Shown here: in pieces, positions 1 to 7,724 of the stretch | Layout of the letters: each line of letters opens with the position of its first letter | Numbering within the stretch: the first letter of the stretch is position 1 | Assembly: GCA_023247085.1 (NCBI GenBank) | Contig: JAHFHC010000001.1 | Coordinates: 1 to 14,349, forward strand | DNA: 14,349 nucleotides | Reading direction: 5' to 3' | Source: Microcaldota archaeon | Lineage (GTDB): Archaea > Micrarchaeota > Micrarchaeia > Norongarragalinales > UBA8480 | Made by a program: the position numbers and the translations under genes | Notes under the pieces: model-generated | Told to the model about the DNA's origin: nothing | Seen by the model: the letters and a program-made list of their open reading frames with translations, nothing else | Databases searched by the model: none

Positions 1-788
1 ATTGGAATACAGTGACCACCGACACCGGGCCCAGGTTGATGAATATTTACTCGCGGGTGCTTATTTGCAAGTTCAATTACATCAAATACATTAACTCCAA
101 ACTGTTCACAGAGAAGCGCCAGCTCATTTGCAAAGCCAATATTGACATCTCGAAACGTATTTTCGCTTAGTTTCACTATTTCAGCCGTAGTAGCGGTCGT
201 AGGATATATCTTACCCCCAGTTACAATTTTAGAATAAAATTCAACTGCCGTTTTAGTGCTTTTTTCATCTATTCCGCCAATAACCCGATCGTTATTCACA
301 ATTTCGTATAGTGTTTTACCTGGAAATGCCCGTTCAGGACAATGCGCTAGCATAAAATCTTTACCTGCTTTTAACCCGCTTTTCTTCTCTATTAACTCAC
401 GTACCATTACGCTAGTTGTATTTGGAGAAATAGTTGATTCAATCACTAGAAGCGCGCCTTTTTTGATAAAGCAAGCAATTGAAGAAACAGCATTTTGTAA
501 TGGCACAGCATCCATTTTTCGATTTTTTACGGGCGTAGGAACAGAAATTATTATTACGTCAGCTTCACTGCATTTTGATGCATCAACTGAAGCAACTAGC
601 TTTTTTGCCTTTACAACATTCGGCAATAGTTCTGCAAAACCAGGCTCTTCAAAAGGTGCAACTCCCCCCTGTACTTTTTCAACTTTCTTAGAGTCAATAT
701 CAATTCCAGTTACATCTACGCCTGCTTTTGCAAAAAGACATGCAGTAGGTAAACCAATGTAACCTAATCCAACTACGCATAATTTCAT
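1..788 (-). CDS. Nucleotide-sugar 6-dehydrogenase, UDP-ManNAc dehydrogenase type (3' end cut off by window)
   Basis: This enzyme family oxidises C6 of a UDP-sugar to a carboxylate in two NAD+-dependent steps, here most likely giving UDP-N-acetylmannosaminuronate or a similar uronate in the cytoplasm. Reading from ATG at 788-786 gives 262 codons before the window edge. Visible are the Rossmann motif GLGYIG (residues 7-12), VPTP after the dinucleotide fold, CPERAFPG, a central FRDVNIGFANELA segment with the conserved Lys and Asn just before it, and the catalytic cysteine in GVGGHCIP (Cys260). The family usually has about 420-440 residues, so roughly 160 C-terminal residues lie outside. The GGHCIP form fits the WecC/WbpA branch better than classical UDP-glucose dehydrogenases (GGSCFPKD). 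It is divergent to the DUF354 gene across a 71-bp gap. The family call is firm; the exact substrate is inferred. Confidence 0.93.
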   Translation of the reverse strand, partial: MKLCVVGLGYIGLPTACLFAKAGVDVTGIDIDSKKVEKVQGGVAPFEEPGFAELLPNVVKAKKLVASVDASKCSEADVIIISVPTPVKNRKMDAVPLQNAVSSIACFIKKGALLVIESTISPNTTSVMVRELIEKKSGLKAGKDFMLAHCPERAFPGKTLYEIVNNDRVIGGIDEKSTKTAVEFYSKIVTGGKIYPTTATTAEIVKLSENTFRDVNIGFANELALLCEQFGVNVFDVIELANKHPRVNIHQPGPGVGGHCIP

Positions 789-814
789 GTAGAACAACTC
801 ATTTTAAACCAATA

Positions 815-841
815 ATAGTAAATATAGTAAATAAAGTAAAA
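815..841. repeat. Three tandem imperfect 9-bp repeats in a divergent promoter gap
   Basis: Two exact copies of ATAGTAAAT (815-823 and 824-832) are followed by a degenerate copy AAAGTAAAA (833-841). They occupy the middle of the 71-bp gap between the dehydrogenase (minus) and DUF354 (plus) genes, where archaeal TATA boxes would be expected for both directions: about 27-35 nt upstream of each ATG. The array may be the promoter core or a repeated regulator site; low complexity in AT-rich DNA is also possible. Confidence 0.5.
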
Positions 842-859
842 CCAGGTATAAAAACGGAT

Positions 860-1876
860 ATGAACGAAACAATTTGGTTTGATGTAACTAATTCACCGCA
901 TGTATTTTTCTTAGAGCCTTTTATGAAATATTTTAAAAAAAAGGGTTTTAATGTACACGTAACTACACGGCAATTTTACCGGTTAGATGAAATACTTAAC
1001 AATCGTGGTATCGAATATCACAGTGTAGGGCGACATTTTGGAAAAAATTTAGCTGCAAAAGCAGTTGGAATGGCTGAACGCGTTACAGCACTCACGCTGC
1101 ATATAAAAAAAATAAAGCCAATCGCATGTATAGCCGCAGGTTCTCCTTATGCAATGGCCGCTTCAAAGTTACTTCGAATTCCAAGCTTTTGGATTACTGA
1201 CAACGATATCAGTGCGCACATGGTTAATTTTGGAGCACGTTTTGCAACACGAGTCTTTCTACCTGAATACAGTCATATTAATTTTTATGAAAAACATGGA
1301 GTAAAGAAAAGCCATATAGTGACTTTCAAAGGATTAAAAGAAGATTTTTACTTGCATGGATTTAAACCAGATAAAAATTACTTCAAAAAAATAGGTTTAA
1401 GTGGAAAAATTGCGGTTATTCGTTCTGAACCAAGCCACGCCGTTTACTTCCATGGCGAAAAACAAAATGAAGCAGCTATAATAGAAACACTTCAAGAAAA
1501 TGGGTTTAGCGTAATCTACCTTCCACGCAGTAAAGACGAAGAACAAAAAACTCGTGCTGCTTTTCCAAATGTTTTTGTTCCCGAAACCGCACTTGATGGT
1601 CAAAACCTTCTTGCTAATTCTGAGATACTAATAGGCGCAGGCGGAAGTATGAATCGAGAAGCAGTTGTACTTGGAACAAAAGTATTATCAACATACAGTG
1701 GCCCTTCACTCGGTGTAGACGAATGGCTAATTAAAGAAAAATATATGATACACAATGTAAATCCTTCAAAAATAGACCTAAAGCAATTTATCACAACTAA
1801 ACTAAATAAGTACAACAGTACTGAAAAGGGTTTTAAGACTGTGGCAAGTGAAATAGAAAGTGTAATTCAGGCATAG
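860..1876 (+). CDS. DUF354 family protein (glycosyltransferase / UDP-GlcNAc 2-epimerase-like fold)
   Basis: A 338-residue member of the DUF354 family, which has the GT-B double-Rossmann architecture related to UDP-GlcNAc 2-epimerases and MurG/LpxB-like transferases. Visible family marks are the N-terminal segment WFDVTNSPHVFFLEP, the GRHFGK segment near residue 60, the AGSPYAMAASKLLRIPS stretch, and a C-terminal nucleotide-binding-like segment GAGGSMNREAVVLGT near residue 260. No signal peptide or membrane helix is evident, so it is probably cytoplasmic or peripheral. The reaction of this family is not established; in a glycan cluster a sugar-transfer or nucleotide-sugar role is likely. The ATG at 860 immediately precedes the conserved first strand, and no clear SD precedes it. 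It converges on the fused oxidoreductase gene with 9 bp between the stop codons. Confidence 0.88.
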   Translation: MNETIWFDVTNSPHVFFLEPFMKYFKKKGFNVHVTTRQFYRLDEILNNRGIEYHSVGRHFGKNLAAKAVGMAERVTALTLHIKKIKPIACIAAGSPYAMAASKLLRIPSFWITDNDISAHMVNFGARFATRVFLPEYSHINFYEKHGVKKSHIVTFKGLKEDFYLHGFKPDKNYFKKIGLSGKIAVIRSEPSHAVYFHGEKQNEAAIIETLQENGFSVIYLPRSKDEEQKTRAAFPNVFVPETALDGQNLLANSEILIGAGGSMNREAVVLGTKVLSTYSGPSLGVDEWLIKEKYMIHNVNPSKIDLKQFITTKLNKYNSTEKGFKTVASEIESVIQA

Positions 1877-1885
1877 TCATTTAGT

Positions 1886-3949
1886 TTATATCCCATGCAA
1901 TTGATTGCTTACCCTGAACGCAATTCGCGTAGCGGTAAATGCAGCATTAAGGTTTGGCAACGGATCAACTTGCCCTTGAATCGCTCTTGCAAAAAATTGC
2001 ATTTCTTCGTTATGCCCTTTGTTTTGTTTTCCACTGTAAAGAACTTCGCGTTTTCCATTTGTGTTAGCAATAACATTATGGAAATCTGTTAATTCAATTG
2101 TTGTATTTCCAAACAATACTTCAATTTTTTCTTTTTCAGTTTTATCGCTTCCGCTAGTAGTATATAACAAATTGCATAGTGATCCATTTTCAAAAACTAT
2201 TGCAACTGCCACATTTTGAAAGTCAATTGTAGAAGCAGATACCGAAGTGATTTGTGAATCACAAAGATACAAAAATACATCAAAGAAATGCACCATTTCT
2301 CCAATTATTCGTCCGCCTTCGTTTAAGTCATTTAAGAAATGATCCAACGAAAGTGAATCCGCTTTTACACGATAATTTACAACAACTGGCCGGTTTCCAA
2401 TAAATTCCTTAACTTTTTGCAATACTGGCGAATAACGGCGATTATGGCCAACAACTAGCACTTTAGAATGTTTTTTCAATGCGTGTTCGATTTTGTTTAA
2501 TTGTGAATCGTTTAATGCAAGTGGCTTTTCTACAAATACGTGTTTACCTTGTTCTAATGCTTTTACAACTAAATCAGCATGAGTAGAATGGCGAGTTGTT
2601 ATTGCAACTGTATTTGTAGACTTATCTGCTAATGCATCTTCGTAATTTGAATAGCATTTGTTTGACTTGCATAATTCTGCAACGTAGCGCGCATTAGAGG
2701 GGGTCATAGAAGCAACGCTTGTAATTGAAATTCCGGATTTTGCAATTGCTGAAATCAAAGTGCTTTTTGCAAAGTTACCGGGTCCGATTAAACAAAGTGA
2801 AGCCCGACTAGAATGAAAAGCGGGTTTAAGCTCAAGATGATGTGTTTTTTCTACAAGCGGGTATTTAATGACTAAAACATTTATTTTTCCGCGTTGTAAT
2901 TCGCTAAAACTTTTCAATACGTATTGAGGCTCGCAAATTTTGTCAACTAAAGATTCAACTTGAAGTCCCTTACTAAGGAGTTCTACGAACGCCTGTAAGT
3001 TACGCTGTTCAGTCCAACGTACGTAGGCATATGGGTAGTCAACTCCTTTTTCTTCGTATTGTTGGTCATATCGACCAGGACCATAAGAAGTTGAAATAAG
3101 CACGTCAAGTTCACGCTTGTAAAGTGCTTCTCTATCTAAATTAAGTCCAACGTCGCCTACTATGATCAATTTTCCTTTTCGTCTACATAATTTAATTGCA
3201 TTATTTGCTAATTCACTTGAAGGAGATGCTGCGGTTAGTAGAACATAATCCGCCCCGTTGTTATTTGAAAAATTGGCAACTTCTTTTCCTAATTGATTTG
3301 GCGTAACCGCGTTTATTCCTAGCTTCTTTGCTTTTGACAATTTTTGTGCTGAAATATCAACGCCGATTACTTCAACGCCATTTAATTGAAGTATACGACT
3401 TGCTAGTAATCCAACTAACCCAAGTCCGTATACAACCGCTTTATCGCCAATTTTAGCATCTGCACGGCGAACAGCTTGAAGTGCAATTGCGCCTACGCCT
3501 GCAAAACACGCCTGAGAAGTTAAAACCCCTTGCGGGATTTTTACAACTAAATTCTTTGGAATAACAGCATAATTAGCATGTACGGCATAACCTGCGCCAG
3601 CACAAGCAACTCGATCTCCGAGTTTAACATGTGAGACATTCCGGCCAACTTGTACAACTATACCGGAATTACTATAGCCTAATAGCGATGGCTCGTTTAT
3701 CTTAGTCTTAGCGATTTGCAACGCTTGTAAAAACCCGCGTTGAGAAACTAGTTTTTTAAAACGTTCAACTAGTTTTTTATCTCGTAAAACTTCTAGAAAC
3801 GCGCTTTGACGTTTTTTAACTGAAGATAATTCCGTTCCTGTGCTGACTAAAGAATACTCTACGCGTACGAGAACTTCGTCATCATTTGCAACTGGCGTTG
3901 GCTCTTCTTCTAATGACAATTTACCGTGTTTTACTAGTAGTTGATTCAT
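1886..3949 (-). CDS. Bi-domain oxidoreductase: MDR (zinc-type alcohol dehydrogenase fold) fused to Gfo/Idh/MocA
   Basis: A single 687-residue chain carries two NAD(P)-dependent oxidoreductase modules. Residues about 1-345 form an MDR domain with a GroES-like part and the dinucleotide motif GLGLVG (175-180). Residues about 385-687 form a Gfo/Idh/MocA domain with GPGNFA (389-394), the signature EKP (474-476) and a GEMVHFFD segment ending near 557 whose His matches the usual catalytic region. The usual catalytic zinc ligands of the MDR part look replaced: the Cys position reads STGTE and the GHE position reads LGYSNSG, so this half is probably not a zinc alcohol dehydrogenase. I chose ATG at 3949 over the in-frame GTG at 3958, because that GTG is the start of a GTGAT ribosome-binding motif and family members begin with a similar MxQLL segment. 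It lies 13 nt downstream of the heparinase-like gene and is probably cotranscribed. Substrates are unknown; a nucleotide- or lipid-linked sugar is inferred. Confidence 0.92.
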   Translation of the reverse strand: MNQLLVKHGKLSLEEEPTPVANDDEVLVRVEYSLVSTGTELSSVKKRQSAFLEVLRDKKLVERFKKLVSQRGFLQALQIAKTKINEPSLLGYSNSGIVVQVGRNVSHVKLGDRVACAGAGYAVHANYAVIPKNLVVKIPQGVLTSQACFAGVGAIALQAVRRADAKIGDKAVVYGLGLVGLLASRILQLNGVEVIGVDISAQKLSKAKKLGINAVTPNQLGKEVANFSNNNGADYVLLTAASPSSELANNAIKLCRRKGKLIIVGDVGLNLDREALYKRELDVLISTSYGPGRYDQQYEEKGVDYPYAYVRWTEQRNLQAFVELLSKGLQVESLVDKICEPQYVLKSFSELQRGKINVLVIKYPLVEKTHHLELKPAFHSSRASLCLIGPGNFAKSTLISAIAKSGISITSVASMTPSNARYVAELCKSNKCYSNYEDALADKSTNTVAITTRHSTHADLVVKALEQGKHVFVEKPLALNDSQLNKIEHALKKHSKVLVVGHNRRYSPVLQKVKEFIGNRPVVVNYRVKADSLSLDHFLNDLNEGGRIIGEMVHFFDVFLYLCDSQITSVSASTIDFQNVAVAIVFENGSLCNLLYTTSGSDKTEKEKIEVLFGNTTIELTDFHNVIANTNGKREVLYSGKQNKGHNEEMQFFARAIQGQVDPLPNLNAAFTATRIAFRVSNQLHGI

Positions 3950-3953
3950 TTTA

Positions 3954-3958
3954 ATCAC
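3954..3958 (-). promoter_or_regulatory. Ribosome binding site GTGAT that decides the oxidoreductase start
   Basis: GTGAT pairs with AUCAC at the 5' side of the 16S rRNA anti-SD, and a 4-nt spacer separates it from ATG at 3949. The asnB gene has the same motif with the same spacer. This argues that the GTG read as a possible start is part of the ribosome binding site. Confidence 0.5.
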
Positions 3959-3962
3959 AGGT

Positions 3963-5696
3963 TTAATATCGTATATTGAAACTGAACATTTTAGGCATTA
4001 AAACCCTTTCTAGTTTAAGAACAACTGCTTTACCCTCTTTTTTTTCACCAAAAATAAGTGAATACCATTTTTTTTCTATATTTCCAGCTAATTCACGGGG
4101 TTTTTCAAGCAAAATATTATCAACTTTAAATCCATTAGCCGCTTTTTTGACATTTAAATTCCCACAGTGAAAATTCCATTGCAAGTTGTGAATTCCAGTG
4201 CCTTTGAACCAATCTCGAATTTCAATTGATCTTTTATCTAGATTTATTCTAATCAAACGCTCATGCACGATTTGCCGGTCACTATAGCCATAATGTCTTC
4301 CAGCAATTACAATAGCATTGCCAATTTTATTTGCAAATGTTATTTCAGCTTTTGTTTTGTCAAATAATTTGAATAATTCGTTTTCATCAAAGTAATTTTG
4401 TTCACGAGTGTCAACTTGAGCGGTATTATGATACGCAGTTGACCGAAATAAGTTTCGCATTTTTGGATTACCGGTGTAAATATAAGCTCCCGGATCAATG
4501 AAAATTGGTTTCCCGTTTACATCTAGAGTAAACGCAAGGCTCGAATTATGCGTGTGCCCTCCCGTTTCAAGCGTTCCAGTTGGACCAGCAAAAAACGATA
4601 ATAGTAATTCGGCATCGCGATAAATGCAAAATCCACTTTTAGCAAAAGTGAACAAGCCCAATGTTGAATTTGGTATTTTCAAACATTTATTGCCAAGTTC
4701 TATTACATCTTCAAAACCATTAGCTAAATAATTTTTAAATAATCTGCCAGAGTCATTATCGCCAATTGATAAAAGAGAACCATCTGATCGCGTAATTATT
4801 TTCAAAAATACAAACATTTTTGTCAGTTGATTTTCAAAACTCTTGTCAATTTTTAAGTTGCGTTTCTTCATTAGCAAGTAAGCAACTAGAAACATTTCAG
4901 TTGCAAACCCGTGGTACCAAGTGCTTTTTTCAAAATCGACCCCATCACCTAATACTTGATATTGCATTTCTTTTTGTATTTCAGATGATGCAAATTCAAG
5001 CCACTTTTTACCATTTTCTGTTTTTTCAAATAGTAAACCTGCAAATAGTAAACCTAAAATATTTGTTAAATAGTGGTTATTTCTTATCTTTGGACTCCAT
5101 TCAAGATGATTGACAATAAAATCAGCGTGGACAAACAACGCTAAAAAAAACTTGTTCCAAAAAATAATGTCTTTTTTATCTGACTTATAAAAAATCGAAG
5201 CAGCAACGCATAAGTTTATTAGTCGTATAGAAACTTCCATTGACGATTTCCAATTTGGGGAACTACTGACTGGATTTTTTTCAATCCAATCAATTGTAAA
5301 TTGCTTAAATGCTAGCAAAAATGATTTATCCTGCGTTTTGTTATAAGCTTCAGCTAATACTGGCGCAAAATGAAAACGATTTAATTCCCACACGATACGA
5401 ACATCGCATTGCGCCTCGCCAAAAACTTTACCAAATACATAATCTACATTCCAATTTATCTTATCGCTTGTACTTGAACCAAAAACGGGTATTCGACTGT
5501 TTACAATACGTTTTGCAGTTTTAAGGGATGTACCATTTTTACAGAAGTGAGAAAAATAAATTAGATTAACTGGCTCAAAGTTGCTTGGCAACTTAGTGGG
5601 TGTGTTTTGTTTTGAAAAATGTGTTGACACTAGTTTTTTAACAATAAATCCCGTAGGATAGTGTTCTAAATATCTTTTTATTGTTTGAAACCGCAT
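3963..5696 (-). CDS. Heparinase II/III family protein (alginate-lyase-like fold)
   Basis: 577 residues with the two-part layout of the heparinase II/III family. An N-terminal alpha/alpha-toroid (about 90-340) contains WELNR (103-107), a segment with NNHYL (206-210) and DGVDFEKSTWYHGF (251-264). A C-terminal beta-sandwich (about 345-577) contains GGHTHNSS (379-386), the IDPGAYIYTGNP segment and the STAYHNT segment. Family members cleave uronate-containing polysaccharides by beta-elimination; His208 and Tyr261 are the residues I would test first as catalytic, by analogy only. The N-terminus (MRFQTIKRYLEHYPTG) is not a signal peptide, so the protein seems cytoplasmic or membrane-peripheral, which is odd for a lyase. 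ATG at 5696 follows a TATA box at near-leaderless distance. It is the first gene of a pair with the fused oxidoreductase, a linkage I recall from bacterial exopolysaccharide loci. A non-lytic or assembly role is possible. Confidence 0.88.
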   Translation of the reverse strand: MRFQTIKRYLEHYPTGFIVKKLVSTHFSKQNTPTKLPSNFEPVNLIYFSHFCKNGTSLKTAKRIVNSRIPVFGSSTSDKINWNVDYVFGKVFGEAQCDVRIVWELNRFHFAPVLAEAYNKTQDKSFLLAFKQFTIDWIEKNPVSSSPNWKSSMEVSIRLINLCVAASIFYKSDKKDIIFWNKFFLALFVHADFIVNHLEWSPKIRNNHYLTNILGLLFAGLLFEKTENGKKWLEFASSEIQKEMQYQVLGDGVDFEKSTWYHGFATEMFLVAYLLMKKRNLKIDKSFENQLTKMFVFLKIITRSDGSLLSIGDNDSGRLFKNYLANGFEDVIELGNKCLKIPNSTLGLFTFAKSGFCIYRDAELLLSFFAGPTGTLETGGHTHNSSLAFTLDVNGKPIFIDPGAYIYTGNPKMRNLFRSTAYHNTAQVDTREQNYFDENELFKLFDKTKAEITFANKIGNAIVIAGRHYGYSDRQIVHERLIRINLDKRSIEIRDWFKGTGIHNLQWNFHCGNLNVKKAANGFKVDNILLEKPRELAGNIEKKWYSLIFGEKKEGKAVVLKLERVLMPKMFSFNIRY

Positions 5697-5717
5697 GGTT
5701 ATTGTATCAGCGTCGTC

Positions 5718-5730
5718 GTTTTATAAGTAT
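5718..5730 (-). promoter_or_regulatory. TATA-box-like promoter for the heparinase-like gene (near-leaderless)
   Basis: On the minus strand this reads ATACTTATAAAAC, a good archaeal TATA box. The palindromic core TTATAA (5721-5726) is centred about 27 nt upstream of the ATG at 5696, so initiation at the usual distance would place the transcript start at or next to the start codon. The core reads the same on the plus strand and could also serve asnB with a leader of about 20 nt. Confidence 0.5.
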
Positions 5731-5737
5731 TCAATAC
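5727..5737. promoter_or_regulatory. 11-bp perfect palindrome GTATTCAATAC between divergent promoters
   Basis: Five-base arms (GTATT and AATAC) flank one central base, immediately beside the TTATAA core. The position upstream of both promoter directions suits a small dimeric regulator. Only one copy was noticed, and short AT-rich palindromes occur by chance. Confidence 0.25.
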
Positions 5738-5747
5738 ACTGGCGCAG

Positions 5748-5757
5748 TATATATATT
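5748..5757 (+). promoter_or_regulatory. TATATATA promoter-like run upstream of asnB
   Basis: GTATATATAT lies about 17 nt before the asnB ATG. That is too close for a normal archaeal TATA box serving a start at 5769, so the TTATAA core at 5721-5726 may be the true plus-strand element. On the minus strand the run could give the heparinase-like gene a leader of about 30 nt. Confidence 0.25.
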
Positions 5758-5759
5758 TC

Positions 5760-5764
5760 GTGAT
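5760..5764 (+). promoter_or_regulatory. Ribosome binding site GTGAT upstream of asnB
   Basis: GTGAT is followed by four T residues and then ATG at 5769. It matches the anti-SD and has the same spacing as the site before the fused oxidoreductase. It overlaps the in-frame GTG that could be mistaken for the start codon. Confidence 0.5.
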
Positions 5765-5768
5765 TTTT

Positions 5769-7712
5769 ATGTGTGGCATTTGTGGATTCTATGGTTTTGA
5801 AGATGCATCTTTATTGAAAAAAATGCGATCAGCTATAAATCATCGCGGGCCAGATGCTGAAGGAATCTATACTGATAAGCTATGTTCTCTCGGGCATAAA
5901 CGATTATCAATTATTGATCTTTCACCTGCAGGTAAGATGCCAATGTCAAATGAAGATGGAACTATTTGGGTTTCTTTTAATGGAGAAATTTATAATTTTG
6001 CGGGCATTAGAAAAGATTTAGAAGAAAAAGGGCATGAGTTCAAGAGTCATACTGATAGCGAATGCATTTTGCATGCTTATGAAGAATACGGAAAAGACTG
6101 CGTAAAGCGATTCGGTGGAATGTTTGCTTTTGCTTTATGGGATTCAAACAAAAAACTGCTAATGCTAGCAAGAGACCGAATTGGGGTGAAACCGCTTTAT
6201 TATTACTATAATTCTATCAATGGCAAATTGTTATTTGCTTCAGAAATTAAGTCCATTTTAGCTGCAGATTTTGTACCTAGAGAAGTCAATTTAGAAGCGT
6301 TTTATCACTATTTGACATTCATCACTACTCCAGCCCCCAACACACTTTTCAAAGGCATAAATAAACTACCAGGCGGGCACATTGCAATTATTCAAAATAA
6401 TAAACTCAAAATTGAAAAATACTGGGAAGTATCTGATTTTCCACTTGACTTTTCAATGACTGAAGAAAAAGCACAGCACTTAACCAGCGAAAAATTACTT
6501 GATTCCGTTAGACAACGTATGATTTCAGATGTTCCACAAGGGGTATTCTTATCCGGTGGACTAGATTCATCGGCAATTGTTGCGCTAATGAGTGAATTAA
6601 GTGAAGAACCAGTTAACACTTTTTCAATAGCTACTGGTACAAGTGAAAAATACAATGAACTGAAATATGCTAAAATTGTAGCTGATAAGTTCAATACAAA
6701 TCACAAAGAAATTCACATGAATGAATTAGATATTGTAAACTTTCTTCCAACTTTAATATACCAAGCAGATGAACCAATTGGAGATCCAGTAAATATTCCA
6801 ATTTACTATTTATCACAAGCAGCAAGAAAAAACAACGTAATTGTCTTGCAAGTAGGAGAAGGAAGCGATGAATTGTTTTGCGGTTACCCATTTTATAATT
6901 TAGAAGTAAAAATGAGCAAACTATTACACGCGCTACAAAAAGTTCCCGCACCTTTACGAATTGTCGGCAAAGAAGTAGCAAAAATAGCTGCTTCAAAGAA
7001 ATACCGCACAATGCCCGCGGTTATAGAAGATTATTTTGACCGTATAGCAAAAAATCAGGATATCCCTTGGCACACGGTGCTTTGTTTTACTGAATACGAA
7101 AAACCAGAATTGTTATCTAAACAGATAAAACATAATGAAAATGATGAAAACTCATATTCATTAATAGAAAAAACAACTAAAAGTGCTAAAACAAATAACG
7201 CAGATAATAACAACACTAAACGCCACGCTGCGGATAATTTACTTCAACGAGAGCGCATATTTGAATTAAAGACACGCATAGCGGAACTACTATTGATGCG
7301 CGTGGATAAATTTACAATGGCGCACGCAATTGAAGCAAGGGTACCATTTCTTGATTATAAACTAGTTGAATTCGAAATGACCGTACCGCCATATTCAATA
7401 CACTTGAAAAATGGAGTTACAAAATATATCTTAAAAAAAGCAATGCAAAATAAACTACCGCGTGAAATTATTCACCGAAAGAAAACTGGATTCAATGTAC
7501 CAGTATACGAAAATATGGGAAGTGACATACGCTCAATAGCAGAAAATGAATTTGAAACCCCCGAAATGGCTAAATTCTTTAATATACAAAAAGCACTGGA
7601 AATCATAAAGAACAAAGAAACAAAACAAATTGGAAACACTAGCTTCCGCACATGGATCTTGTTAAATTTTGCACTTTGGCATAAATATTGGATACGAGGA
7701 GAAAAAATATAG
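5769..7712 (+). CDS. asnB: Glutamine-hydrolysing asparagine synthase family amidotransferase
   Basis: 647 residues with an N-terminal class II glutamine amidotransferase domain and a C-terminal ATP-dependent synthetase domain. The start at 5769 is set by chemistry: it gives MCGICGFYG, so Cys2 becomes the N-terminal nucleophile after Met removal. RGPD (26-29), FNGEIYN (70-76) and TDSE (95-98) complete the glutaminase site, ammonia passes to the second domain, and SGGLDSS (262-268) is the ATP-pyrophosphatase P-loop. MRVDKFTMAHAIEARVPFLD is the conserved helix of the synthetase half. An Asn/Lys/Thr-rich stretch (about 454-488) interrupts the C-terminal domain and is probably a disordered surface loop. 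The enzyme may make asparagine, but in a glycan cluster with two uronate-forming dehydrogenases an alternative is amidation of a uronic acid, as proposed for WbpS. It is followed at once by the GT2 gene, so the two are probably cotranscribed. Confidence 0.93.
   Translation: MCGICGFYGFEDASLLKKMRSAINHRGPDAEGIYTDKLCSLGHKRLSIIDLSPAGKMPMSNEDGTIWVSFNGEIYNFAGIRKDLEEKGHEFKSHTDSECILHAYEEYGKDCVKRFGGMFAFALWDSNKKLLMLARDRIGVKPLYYYYNSINGKLLFASEIKSILAADFVPREVNLEAFYHYLTFITTPAPNTLFKGINKLPGGHIAIIQNNKLKIEKYWEVSDFPLDFSMTEEKAQHLTSEKLLDSVRQRMISDVPQGVFLSGGLDSSAIVALMSELSEEPVNTFSIATGTSEKYNELKYAKIVADKFNTNHKEIHMNELDIVNFLPTLIYQADEPIGDPVNIPIYYLSQAARKNNVIVLQVGEGSDELFCGYPFYNLEVKMSKLLHALQKVPAPLRIVGKEVAKIAASKKYRTMPAVIEDYFDRIAKNQDIPWHTVLCFTEYEKPELLSKQIKHNENDENSYSLIEKTTKSAKTNNADNNNTKRHAADNLLQRERIFELKTRIAELLLMRVDKFTMAHAIEARVPFLDYKLVEFEMTVPPYSIHLKNGVTKYILKKAMQNKLPREIIHRKKTGFNVPVYENMGSDIRSIAENEFETPEMAKFFNIQKALEIIKNKETKQIGNTSFRTWILLNFALWHKYWIRGEKI
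7696..7701 (+). promoter_or_regulatory. Possible SD site GAGGAG before the GT2 gene
   Basis: GAGGAG lies inside the last codons of asnB. It is 11 nt before a TTG (7713), 17 nt before an ATG (7719) and 23 nt before a second ATG (7725), so by spacing alone it favours the TTG. The conserved first strand of the GT2 fold favours 7725. Confidence 0.3.
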
Positions 7713-7724
7713 TTGAATATGTTC

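Noticed and set aside
256-762. Open frame of 168 codons on the plus strand
   Set aside because: It lies opposite the left-edge dehydrogenase, whose minus-strand translation has all family motifs; the plus-strand peptide has no recognisable domain.
860-1876. Call as UDP-GlcNAc 2-epimerase (WecB) to partner the UDP-ManNAc dehydrogenase
   Set aside because: The motifs are those of DUF354, which only shares the fold; classical WecB active-site segments are not seen.
4820-5113. 97-codon plus-strand frame inside the heparinase-like gene
   Set aside because: Antisense to conserved toroid motifs including NNHYL; no promoter or ribosome site.
6691-7011. 106-codon minus-strand frame inside asnB
   Set aside because: Leu-rich peptide antisense to a conserved AsnB region with no start signal; an AT-rich shadow frame.
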